A DNA stretch of 6,967 bases from an uncultured Eubacteriales bacterium. GTDB taxonomy: Bacteria > Bacillota > Clostridia > Oscillospirales > Butyricicoccaceae. Each line of letters opens with the position of its first letter. The first letter of the stretch is position 1. The stretch is taken from positions 1-6,967 of the forward strand of contig CAKUPI010000097.1 in the NCBI GenBank assembly GCA_934675045.1, given 5' to 3'. A program made the translations under genes and the position numbers. Positions 1-6,260 of the stretch are shown here, piece after piece. The notes below the pieces were generated by a model, which did no database searches, was not told the origin of the DNA, and saw only the letters and a list, made by a program, of their open reading frames with translations.

Positions 1-392
1 CTGAAGTAGACCTGCGTGCTGTATTTTTTGGACTTGCCGCCGCGCAGAAGAATGGCGTGCGGGTTGTCGAACTGGATGAGCCGGGCGCGCAGCCCGTCCA
101 CCTGAAGGGCCGTGAAGGTGGAATAGGCCAGCTTGCGCTGCTTGCACATGGGCAGGGTGCTGGCCATGGTGTCGACGCACTCCTCGACGGGCAGGCGCCG
201 CGCCAGAAGGGTCGACAGAATGGTGGCCGTCAGCGTTGAAAGGATATTGGCCTTGACGCCGCTGCCCAGCCCGTCCGACAAAACGGCGGTCAGCGTGTCG
301 TCCGAGCGCAGCAGGTTGAACGAGTCGCCGCACAGCGACTCGTCGTGCTTGTTGACGCTGCATCGGCCGCAGTCAATATACAGATTTTCCAT
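1..392 (-). CDS. SpoIIE/PP2C-family serine phosphatase, N-terminal part (cut by window edge)
   Basis: This gene runs off the left edge; 130 codons are visible. The visible protein matches the start of a SpoIIE-type (PP2C-like) Ser/Thr phosphatase domain. A C-G-D-S motif lies at residues 21-24, and the metal-binding signature V-L-S-D-G-L-G-S-G at 37-45 supplies Asp40-Gly41. A helix rich in Leu and Thr follows, then L-A-Y-S-T-F-T and F-D-N-P-H strands. In this family Asp residues bind two Mn/Mg ions and the enzyme removes phosphate from Ser or Thr, often on anti-sigma-antagonist-like partners. The start ATG at 390-392 lies 6 nt after the hydS stop, with a modest GAGG (404-407) inside the hydS end, so the two are probably coupled. 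From the context I infer that it is the output of the HydS sensor. An odd feature is a C8-x2-C11 pair near the N-terminus. The rest of the protein, including any other domain, cannot be seen. Confidence 0.85.
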   Translation of the reverse strand, partial: MENLYIDCGRCSVNKHDESLCGDSFNLLRSDDTLTAVLSDGLGSGVKANILSTLTATILSTLLARRLPVEECVDTMASTLPMCKQRKLAYSTFTALQVDGLRARLIQFDNPHAILLRGGKSKKYSTQVYF

Positions 393-398
393 CGCTTG

Positions 399-2096
399 TT
401 ATTCCTCGTTTTCCAGCATGACGGCCTCTTTGAGCTCGGAGACGGCGATTTTGGTTTCGGCCGCCGACTCGCCCAGCAGCGAGGCGATTTCATGGACGAG
501 GTGGAGCTGGCGCTCGACGATGTCGTCGGCCATGCTGGCCACCTGCGCCTTGTGCTGCTTGAGCTGGCTCTGCTTCTGCTTTTCGCGGGTGATGTTCTTC
601 ATGATGCAGATGATGATGCCGCTGCTCTGGTCGTAGTGGAAGGATTGGTGCAGGTACAGGTTGTACTCGGCCAAAAAGGCGTATTTCTGCGAGCTTTGCC
701 GCCCGGAGGAAATGAGGTCGACAAAATCAAACTCGTCCATCAGCCGGCTGACCGGCTGGCCCAGCACGTCCTCGGGCACGGTGGAAAAAAGCTCGCAGGC
801 CGCCGTGTTGATCTGCTGTACCTTGAGGTACATGTCAACGGCGAGGACGGCATTGGGGGTGATGTTGATGATTTTGTCCGAAAGCGACTCGGCGCGCTTT
901 TTCATATAGGGCATGCACATGGTGATTTCGGCGCGGCCCATGTGCACGGCAATGGCCTTGTCGCGGCAGGAGGGGTACCCGCACATGCCGCAGTTGAGCT
1001 CGTCCTCGGGGCTTTCCTTGCCCATCTTTTTAAAGATGGCGGCAATCTGCGCCTCGGTCGGCATGGGGTAGCAGACCTGCTGGTCGCGGAAGGCGGCCGT
1101 CATGCCGCGGGGGGCGGGCAGGTCAAAATCGGGAGCCGGGCCTTCGCTTTCCGTGCGGCCGCCGCCCACGGCGTCCTCGGCTATGTGCAGGCCGGAGACG
1201 GCCAGCGACAGCCTGCGCGAGCGGAAGGCGGGGCCGCCGATGCACCCGCCGGTGCAGAAGCTCATTTCGACAAAGCAGCCGTCCAGCTTGCCGGCCGCGG
1301 CGTCGTGCAGGGCCGACATGCAGTTTTCCGGGCCGTCGACGGCCAGATACCGCCGGCCTTCCTGCTTGGACATGGTCTTTAAAATGCCGCCGGACACGGG
1401 GAAGAAGCGGGACAGGTAGTGCTTTTCCTCGGCCGCGGGGTCGACGGCGACCCCCTTTTCGTGCATCCAGTCCTCCAGCTCGTCAAAGGTCAGGGCACAG
1501 GCGAGGTTGTCGGGGTCTTGCAGGCACTCGTCCTTTTTGGACAGGCATGGCCCGATAAAGACGACGGCGGCGCCGGGCGTCTTTTCGCGGATGAGCCGCG
1601 CGTGGGCCTGCAGCGGCGTGACGACCGGCGCAAGGCAGGGCAGCGCCTCGGGGCAGTGCTTTTGCACATAGGCGTTGACCGTCGGGCAGCAGGAGGTGAC
1701 GATGGCGCGGCCGCCGGAGCTGCGGACAAGCTCCTCGTAGGCCGTTTTGACGACATAGGCGCCCTCGGCCGTTTCGGCGGCGTCGGAAAAGCCCATCTGC
1801 AAAAGGGCCTTCCGCAGCGCGCCGAAGCCGCACCCGGAAAACCAGGCCGCGTACGAGGGGGCGACGCTGGCGATGACCGTCCGGCCCTGATGCAGAAGCT
1901 CCTGCACGCGGCCGACGCCGCTTTTGCCGTGCTTGAGGTGCTGGGGGCAGACCACCGTGCAGCTGCCGCACAGGATACAGTCGCGCTCGACCACCATGGC
2001 CTGATGGTTGCGCACCTCGATGGACTTGACGGGGCATACGCCGATGCACTTGCAGCAGTCGCGGCAGCTGATGCTTTCAAACTGAAGAATACCCAT
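399..2096 (-). CDS. hydS: Sensory-type [FeFe] hydrogenase with PAS domain (HydS, group C-like)
   Basis: The 565-residue protein is a probable H2 or redox sensor. Domains in order: two [4Fe-4S] ferredoxin motifs C-x2-C-x2-C-x3-C-P (Cys11/14/17/21 and Cys40/43/46/50); an H-cluster domain with T-S-C-C-P (134-138), G-P-C-L-S-K-K (182-188) and E-M-S-F-C-T-G-G-C (277-285); a four-Cys Fe-S motif (Cys369/372/377/394); a PAS domain (about 403-503); and a polar helix to the C-terminus. The probable H-cluster ligands Cys137, Cys184, Cys281 and Cys285 are all present. Compared with HydA next door, the Met of M-P-C is Gly182 and the Met of E-V-M-A-C is Ser279, the kind of second-shell change reported for sensory hydrogenases. 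There is no N-terminal [2Fe-2S] domain and no small-subunit tail. The start ATG follows a weak G-rich site (2106-2110) and may be held in a hairpin loop. It lies 18 nt after the ferredoxin gene and 6 nt before the phosphatase gene. I infer signalling to that phosphatase. Confidence 0.88.
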   Translation of the reverse strand: MGILQFESISCRDCCKCIGVCPVKSIEVRNHQAMVVERDCILCGSCTVVCPQHLKHGKSGVGRVQELLHQGRTVIASVAPSYAAWFSGCGFGALRKALLQMGFSDAAETAEGAYVVKTAYEELVRSSGGRAIVTSCCPTVNAYVQKHCPEALPCLAPVVTPLQAHARLIREKTPGAAVVFIGPCLSKKDECLQDPDNLACALTFDELEDWMHEKGVAVDPAAEEKHYLSRFFPVSGGILKTMSKQEGRRYLAVDGPENCMSALHDAAAGKLDGCFVEMSFCTGGCIGGPAFRSRRLSLAVSGLHIAEDAVGGGRTESEGPAPDFDLPAPRGMTAAFRDQQVCYPMPTEAQIAAIFKKMGKESPEDELNCGMCGYPSCRDKAIAVHMGRAEITMCMPYMKKRAESLSDKIINITPNAVLAVDMYLKVQQINTAACELFSTVPEDVLGQPVSRLMDEFDFVDLISSGRQSSQKYAFLAEYNLYLHQSFHYDQSSGIIICIMKNITREKQKQSQLKQHKAQVASMADDIVERQLHLVHEIASLLGESAAETKIAVSELKEAVMLENEE

Positions 2097-2120
2097 AGCG
2101 GTTGACCCCCGGCTTCAGTT
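2080..2120 (-). promoter_or_regulatory. Inverted repeat enclosing the hydS start (possible translational-coupling hairpin)
   Basis: On the mRNA strand the 8-base arm AACTGAAG (2120-2113) is perfectly complementary to CTTCAGTT (2087-2080). The 25-nt loop between them holds the weak G-rich ribosome site and the hydS ATG. The 5' arm contains the TGA stop of the upstream ferredoxin gene, and the 3' arm covers hydS codons 4-6. A ribosome finishing the upstream gene would open the stem, so I infer translational coupling. Eight base pairs with a long loop is modest stability, and the pairing could be chance. Confidence 0.4.
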
Positions 2121-2363
2121 AAGCAGCGGCAGCACCGTCTGCTCGAACAGAAGGTCAGCGTTGTCGCACGTCATGCCGAGGTGCAGCTTGTCGCCCACCT
2201 TGACGCTGACGCCGTTTTGACACTCGCCCATGCAGAACATGGGCACCACGCTGATGCGGTCGCCCAGCCCGCGCTCGGCGACCAGCGCCTTGAGCCGGGT
2301 CAGGATGGCGTAGGAGCCGCGGCGGTGACAGGCACTGCCGATACATACGGAAACGGTCAGCAT
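2115..2363 (-). CDS. Small thioredoxin-like [2Fe-2S] ferredoxin (second of tandem pair)
   Basis: An 82-residue protein with the thioredoxin-like [2Fe-2S] pattern C-x4-C (Cys7, Cys12) and F-C-M-G-E-C (Cys44, Cys48). This is the cluster-binding half of a NuoE/HydC subunit without the N-terminal helical bundle. It should be a soluble cytoplasmic electron carrier or a docking subunit. I chose the ATG at 2361-2363 because GGAGGG (2371-2376) sits 7 nt upstream and because it gives exactly the length and register of its neighbour at 2433-2681. A longer reading back to 2408 adds 15 unrelated residues that run through the intergenic hairpin. Across the first 49 aligned residues about 21 match the neighbour, including C-I-G-x-A-C-H-x-R-G-S-Y, so the pair are old paralogues rather than a recent copy. 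The exact partner is unknown; hydABC lies upstream and hydS downstream. Confidence 0.85.
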   Translation of the reverse strand: MLTVSVCIGSACHRRGSYAILTRLKALVAERGLGDRISVVPMFCMGECQNGVSVKVGDKLHLGMTCDNADLLFEQTVLPLLN

Positions 2364-2370
2364 AACAATT

Positions 2371-2376
2371 CCCTCC
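2371..2376 (-). promoter_or_regulatory. Ribosome binding site that decides the start of the second small ferredoxin
   Basis: GGAGGG on the minus strand lies 7 nt before the ATG at 2361-2363. It favours this start over the in-frame upstream reading that begins at 2408. Confidence 0.75.
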
Positions 2377-2384
2377 ATAGCAGT

Positions 2385-2418
2385 GCGCGGCAGCGCGCCC
2401 TTTGGCACGCCGCCGCGC
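2385..2418 (-). other. Strong GC-rich hairpin between the two small ferredoxin genes
   Basis: On the mRNA strand the outer arms GCGCGGC and GCCGCGC (7 bp) and the inner arms GCGTGCC and GGCGCGC (7 bp with one G-U) are joined by a single facing G-U pair and closed by an AAAG loop. This gives an almost unbroken 15-bp stem. It sits in the only sizeable gap inside the operon (69 nt). No U-run follows it; the next bases lead into the ribosome site of the downstream gene. It is therefore more likely an mRNA stability, processing or expression-balance element than an intrinsic terminator. The function is inferred. Confidence 0.65.
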
Positions 2419-2432
2419 GTTGTCAGTTGCGT

Positions 2433-2681
2433 TTAACGAACAAGGGGCAGAATGACGGAGCGGAAGAACCCGCCCGCCTGAACGGCTTCGATGCTGTGGT
2501 GCTGGCCGTTGACCGAAACGGCCACGCCGGCGCCTTGGCAGTCGCCCATGCAAAACGAGGTCTTGAGCGCGACTTTGTCATGCAGCCCATGGTGCTCGAT
2601 TTGCTGCTGAAAGGTCTGCACGACGTTGTAAGAGCCGCGCAGATGGCAGGCCGTACCGATGCAGACGTTGATTTCCACCAT
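2433..2681 (-). CDS. Small thioredoxin-like [2Fe-2S] ferredoxin (first of tandem pair)
   Basis: An 82-residue protein with C-I-G-T-A-C (Cys7, Cys12) and F-C-M-G-D-C (Cys44, Cys48), the C-x4-C plus C-x3-C ligand set of thioredoxin-like [2Fe-2S] ferredoxins. HydC and the HydB N-terminus carry the same fold, so this cluster encodes four such domains. It has no signal peptide, no membrane segment and no NuoE helical bundle. The ATG at 2679-2681 lies 2 nt after the hydA stop. Its ribosome site AGAGGAG (2690-2696) lies inside the end of hydA, so translation is probably coupled to hydA. It may act as an accessory electron carrier for the hydrogenase, comparable to the small HndB-type subunit of NADP-reducing hydrogenases, but this is inference. 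It is about one-third to two-fifths identical to the next gene. Confidence 0.87.
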   Translation of the reverse strand: MVEINVCIGTACHLRGSYNVVQTFQQQIEHHGLHDKVALKTSFCMGDCQGAGVAVSVNGQHHSIEAVQAGGFFRSVILPLVR

Positions 2682-2683
2682 AC

Positions 2684-4381
2684 TTATTTCTCCTCTCCGG
2701 CGCCGTAATGAACGTGCAGAAGCTCATGCACACGGCCCTTTAAAATGCCGTTGTACAGCGACATCATGAGGGGGTTTTCTTCCGAGCGCTTGATGCTGCA
2801 CAGCTTGTCGGCGGCGTACAGACCGGCGCTGCGCTGCGCCTTTTCGGCCGCGGGGACGGGCGGCTGGCCGCCGCCGTTGATGCAGCCGTTGGGGCAGGCC
2901 ATCACCTCGACAAAGTCGAAGTGCTCGCCGGCGCGGATGCGGTCGATGAGCTTGGAGGCGTTGTTCAGGCCGCTGACCATGGCGATGCGGACCGGGCTGC
3001 CGCCGACCTCGATGGTTGTCTCCTTGACGCCCTCCAGACCGCGGACGCCGGTGTAGGCCAGGCTCATCAGCCCGGCGTTGCTCTTGTCAGAGGCAAGGCG
3101 GCGCAGAACGGCCTCGGTGACGCCGCCGGTGACGCCGAAGATGACGCCGGCGCCCGTCATGGTGCCGAAGGGCATGTCGACGGCCTCGGGCTCGAGATCG
3201 GAGAACACAAGGTTGGCCTCGCGGATCATGCGGATGAGCTCCTGCGTCGTCAGGACATAGTCGACATCGGGCGCGCCGTCGAGCTTGAACTCGTCGCGCA
3301 CGGCCTCGAACTTCTTGGCGGTGCAGGGCATGACGGCGACGTGGACGTGGCGGCGGCGCGAGGTGCGCTCCTGCTCACGGATGACGGCGGCAAACATCTG
3401 CATGGGGCTCTTGCAGCTCGACACGTTGGGCATGAGATCGGGGTACTTGGTCTCGCAGAAGCGGACCCACGCCGGGCAGCACGAGGAGAAAAGGGGCATG
3501 TCGTGCCCGCCCTCGGCCAGACGCTCGGCCAGCTCGTTGGATTCCTCCAAAACGGTCAAGTCGGCGCTGGTCGAGGTGTCGAAGATGCTGTCAAAGCCCA
3601 TGCGGCGCAGCGCGGCCACGATTTTGCCCATGGAGTTTTCGCCCGAGGGAAGCCCGAAGGCCTGCCCGAGCGCGACGCGGACGGCCGGGGCGATTTGCAC
3701 GCTGACCTTGACGTCTTTGTCGTCCAGGGCCTTCCACACCTTGTCCACGTCGTTTTTGATGACAATGGCGCCGGTGGGGCAGACGGCGGCGCACTGGCCG
3801 CAGCCGACGCAGGGGGATTCGGCAAGGGGAATCTCAAAGGCGGTGCTGATGGTCATTTTGCTGCCGCGGTGGGCAAAGTCAATGGCGCCGACATTCTGGA
3901 TTTCGTTGCACATGCGCACGCAGTCGCCGCACAGGATGCACTTGTGCTGATCGCGCACGATGCTGACGCTCGAGGACTCGATGGCGGGCTCGGCCGCCGT
4001 GTTGGGGAAGCGCACGCCCTCGATGTTGAAGCGCTTGGCCAGGTCCTGCAGCTTGCACTGCCCGCTGTTTTCGCAGGTGGTGCAGTCGCGGCAGTGGTTT
4101 GCGAGCAGAAGCTCCAAAATGACCCGGCGGTACTTGCGCAGGCGCTCGGTGTTGGTGCGGATGTTCATGCCGGCGCGCGGCGGGGTCGAGCAGGCGGCTT
4201 CCAGCCCGCCGCGGTCGTTTTCGATCATGCACATGCGGCAGGCGCCGTACACGGAAAGCTCGGAGTGGTAGCAGAAGGTCGGCAGGTCGATGCCGACCTT
4301 GCGGATGAGTTCAAGCAGGTTCTTTTCGCCGTTGAGTTCTACGGTGATGCCGTCTATCGTCATTGTTTCTTTGTTGGCCAT
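2684..4381 (-). CDS. hydA: [FeFe] hydrogenase catalytic subunit HydA of the bifurcating HydABC complex
   Basis: This 565-residue cytoplasmic enzyme reduces protons to H2 or oxidises H2. Visible in order: an N-terminal plant-type [2Fe-2S] domain (Cys37, 48, 51, 64); the His-ligated [4Fe-4S] motif (His96, Cys100, 103, 109); two ferredoxin-like [4Fe-4S] motifs (Cys148/151/154/158 and Cys191/194/197/201); and the H-cluster domain with S-S-C-C-P-A-W (299-305), M-P-C-T-A-K-K (351-357) and E-V-M-A-C-P-N-G-C (492-500). Cys302, 353, 496 and 500 are the expected H-cluster ligands, and Cys301 the expected proton-transfer residue. A small-subunit-like tail (about 514-559) closes the protein. This layout is the trimeric M3/group A3 type; it lacks the extra C-terminal [2Fe-2S] domain of the longer Thermotoga HydA. 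The ATG follows AAGGAGG (4390-4396) within the hydB end and lies 3 nt after the hydB stop. With HydB and HydC it should couple NADH and ferredoxin to H2. Confidence 0.96.
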   Translation of the reverse strand: MANKETMTIDGITVELNGEKNLLELIRKVGIDLPTFCYHSELSVYGACRMCMIENDRGGLEAACSTPPRAGMNIRTNTERLRKYRRVILELLLANHCRDCTTCENSGQCKLQDLAKRFNIEGVRFPNTAAEPAIESSSVSIVRDQHKCILCGDCVRMCNEIQNVGAIDFAHRGSKMTISTAFEIPLAESPCVGCGQCAAVCPTGAIVIKNDVDKVWKALDDKDVKVSVQIAPAVRVALGQAFGLPSGENSMGKIVAALRRMGFDSIFDTSTSADLTVLEESNELAERLAEGGHDMPLFSSCCPAWVRFCETKYPDLMPNVSSCKSPMQMFAAVIREQERTSRRRHVHVAVMPCTAKKFEAVRDEFKLDGAPDVDYVLTTQELIRMIREANLVFSDLEPEAVDMPFGTMTGAGVIFGVTGGVTEAVLRRLASDKSNAGLMSLAYTGVRGLEGVKETTIEVGGSPVRIAMVSGLNNASKLIDRIRAGEHFDFVEVMACPNGCINGGGQPPVPAAEKAQRSAGLYAADKLCSIKRSEENPLMMSLYNGILKGRVHELLHVHYGAGEEK

Positions 4382-4384
4382 GGG

Positions 4385-6259
4385 TTAGTCCTCCTTGATC
4401 GCATGGAACGGGCAGGTGTCAACGCATGCCTCGCACTTGATGCATTTTTCCTGATCGATGACGAAGGGCTGTTTGAGGGTGCCGGAAATGGCGCCGACAG
4501 GGCAGCCGCGCGCGCACTTGGAGCAGCCTTTGCACACAGCAGAATCAATGTAAATGCGCTTGAGCTTGCGGCAGTTGCCAGTCGGGCAGCGCTTTTGATA
4601 AATGTGCGCCTCGTATTCGTCACGGAAGTTTTGAATGGTGCTGACGACAGGCTGCGCGGCCGTCTTGCCCAGACCGCACAGGGCGGTGTTGGTGATGGTG
4701 TCCGCCAGCTCGAGCAGCAGCTCGATGTCGCCGTCGCGGCCCTTGCCGGCGACGATGCGCTCCAGCACCTCCAGCATACGGCGGGTGCCCTCACGGCAGG
4801 GCACGCACTTGCCGCAGGACTCGTTTTGGGTGAAATGCATGAAGAAGCGGGCGACCTCGACCATGCAGGTGTCCTCGTCCATGACGACCAGTCCGCCCGA
4901 GCCGATGATGGCGCCGGCCTTTTTCAGCGAGTCGAAGTCCAGCGGCAGGTCAAGGTCCTTTTCGGTCAGGCAGCCGCCCGAGGGGCCGCCGATCTGCACG
5001 GCCTTGAACTTTTTGCCGTTGCGGATGCCGCCGCCGATGTCGAAGATGACCTCGCGCAGGGTGGTGCCCATGGGCACCTCGATGAGGCCGGCGTTGACGA
5101 TGTTGCCGGTCAGGGCAAAGGTCTTGGTGCCGGGGCTTTTTTCGGTGCCGATGCCGGTGAACCAGCCGGAGCCGTTGAGGATGATGCTGGCCACGTTGGC
5201 AAAGGTCTCGACGTTGTTGAGGACGGTCGGCTTGTCAAACAGGCCGTGCTCCACCGTGCGGGGCGGCTTGACGCGGGGCATGCCGCGCTTGCCCTCGATG
5301 GAGGCGGTCAGCGCCGAGCCCTCGCCGCAGACAAAGGCGCCTGCGCCGCAGTTGATGTGCATGTGGAAGGAGAAGCCGGTGCCCAGAATGTTGTCGCCCA
5401 AAAGGCCCAGCTCGGTGGCCTGCGCAATGGCGTTGGACATTTTCTTGACGGCCATGGGGTACTCGGCGCGGACGTAGATGTAGCCTTCCGAGGCGCCGCA
5501 GGCCAGGCCGGCGATCATCATGCCCTCGAGCATGCGGTGGGGGTCGTCCTCCATCACGGAGCGGTCCATGAAGGCGCCGGGGTCGCCCTCGTCGCCGTTG
5601 CAGACGATGTACTTGGGGGTGGCCTTCTGGCGGGCGACCTGGCTCCACTTGGTGCCGGTGACAAAGCCGCCGCCGCCGCGGCCGCGCAGGCCGGAATCGA
5701 CGATTTCCTGCACGATTTCGGCGGGCTGCATGTCAAACAGCGCCTTTTCAAAGGCCCGGTAGCCGCCCAGGCTCAGATATTCGCCGATGGAGTCGGAATC
5801 AAAGTCGCCGCAGTGCTCGAGCACGACGCGCTGCTGCTTCTGATAGAAGGGGATGTGATTCTTCTCAGCGTAGACCTTGCCGTCCTGATGGTAGGCAAGG
5901 CGCTCGACGAGCTCGCCCTTTTCAATGGTGCGCTCGACGATCTCCTCGCAGTCGGACACCTTGACCTTGGTGTAAAGCCAGCCCTGCGGCTCGATGCGCA
6001 GCAGCGGCCCGATTTCGCAAAAGCCCGGGCAGCCGCTCTTGGTTACGCGGACGGCGTCGCTGTGGGGCTCTTTGGTCAGCTCGAGGGAGCAGGGGATGCC
6101 GCGCTGGGCCATCAGCTCCTGCAGGCGGGCGTAAATGTCGAGAGAACCGGAAGAAACGCAGCCGGTGCCGGTGCACACCAGAATCTTTTTCTCCTGTGCG
6201 GCGGCGGCGGTCTGGTAGGTCTGGCGGAGCGCCTGAAGCTCCTGTCGTGTTTTCAGCAT
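4385..6259 (-). CDS. hydB: NADH-binding flavoprotein subunit HydB (NuoF-like) of bifurcating hydrogenase
   Basis: This 624-residue diaphorase subunit exchanges electrons between NAD(H), FMN and Fe-S clusters. Domains in order: a thioredoxin-like [2Fe-2S] domain (Cys29, 34, 77, 81); the NuoF core with the glycine-rich G-R-G-G-G-G-F motif (about 193-199) and the FMN-site motif N-G-D-E-G-D-P-G-A-F (about 221-230); an SLBB-like region; the NuoF [4Fe-4S] motif S-C-G-K-C-V-P-C with a later Cys near 528; and two C-terminal [4Fe-4S] ferredoxin motifs (about 575-615). The C-terminal ferredoxin module and fused N-terminal domain separate it from plain complex I NuoF and match HydB/HndC. The site usually written C-G-E-E-T-A-L reads C-G-E-G-S-A-L here. 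An H-x5-C-x4-C stretch before the ferredoxin module may be a zinc site. The ATG lies 1 nt after the hydC stop, with GGGAGG at 6269-6274. NADP specificity cannot be excluded from sequence alone. Confidence 0.95.
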   Translation of the reverse strand: MLKTRQELQALRQTYQTAAAAQEKKILVCTGTGCVSSGSLDIYARLQELMAQRGIPCSLELTKEPHSDAVRVTKSGCPGFCEIGPLLRIEPQGWLYTKVKVSDCEEIVERTIEKGELVERLAYHQDGKVYAEKNHIPFYQKQQRVVLEHCGDFDSDSIGEYLSLGGYRAFEKALFDMQPAEIVQEIVDSGLRGRGGGGFVTGTKWSQVARQKATPKYIVCNGDEGDPGAFMDRSVMEDDPHRMLEGMMIAGLACGASEGYIYVRAEYPMAVKKMSNAIAQATELGLLGDNILGTGFSFHMHINCGAGAFVCGEGSALTASIEGKRGMPRVKPPRTVEHGLFDKPTVLNNVETFANVASIILNGSGWFTGIGTEKSPGTKTFALTGNIVNAGLIEVPMGTTLREVIFDIGGGIRNGKKFKAVQIGGPSGGCLTEKDLDLPLDFDSLKKAGAIIGSGGLVVMDEDTCMVEVARFFMHFTQNESCGKCVPCREGTRRMLEVLERIVAGKGRDGDIELLLELADTITNTALCGLGKTAAQPVVSTIQNFRDEYEAHIYQKRCPTGNCRKLKRIYIDSAVCKGCSKCARGCPVGAISGTLKQPFVIDQEKCIKCEACVDTCPFHAIKED

Positions 6260-6260
6260 G

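Noticed and set aside
345..1382. Plus-strand open frame of 345 codons opposite hydS
   Set aside because: Low-complexity antisense product over a well-supported gene, with no recognisable motif.
1419..2105. Plus-strand open frame of 228 codons opposite the hydS N-terminal half
   Set aside because: Antisense shadow; the minus strand here encodes intact ferredoxin and H-cluster motifs.
2364..2408. 15-residue extension of the second small ferredoxin
   Set aside because: The extension runs through the hairpin, while the inner ATG has a strong ribosome site and matches the paralogue's length and register.
2385..2418. Intrinsic terminator between the two small ferredoxin genes
   Set aside because: The stem is strong but no T-run follows on either strand; downstream bases form the next ribosome site.
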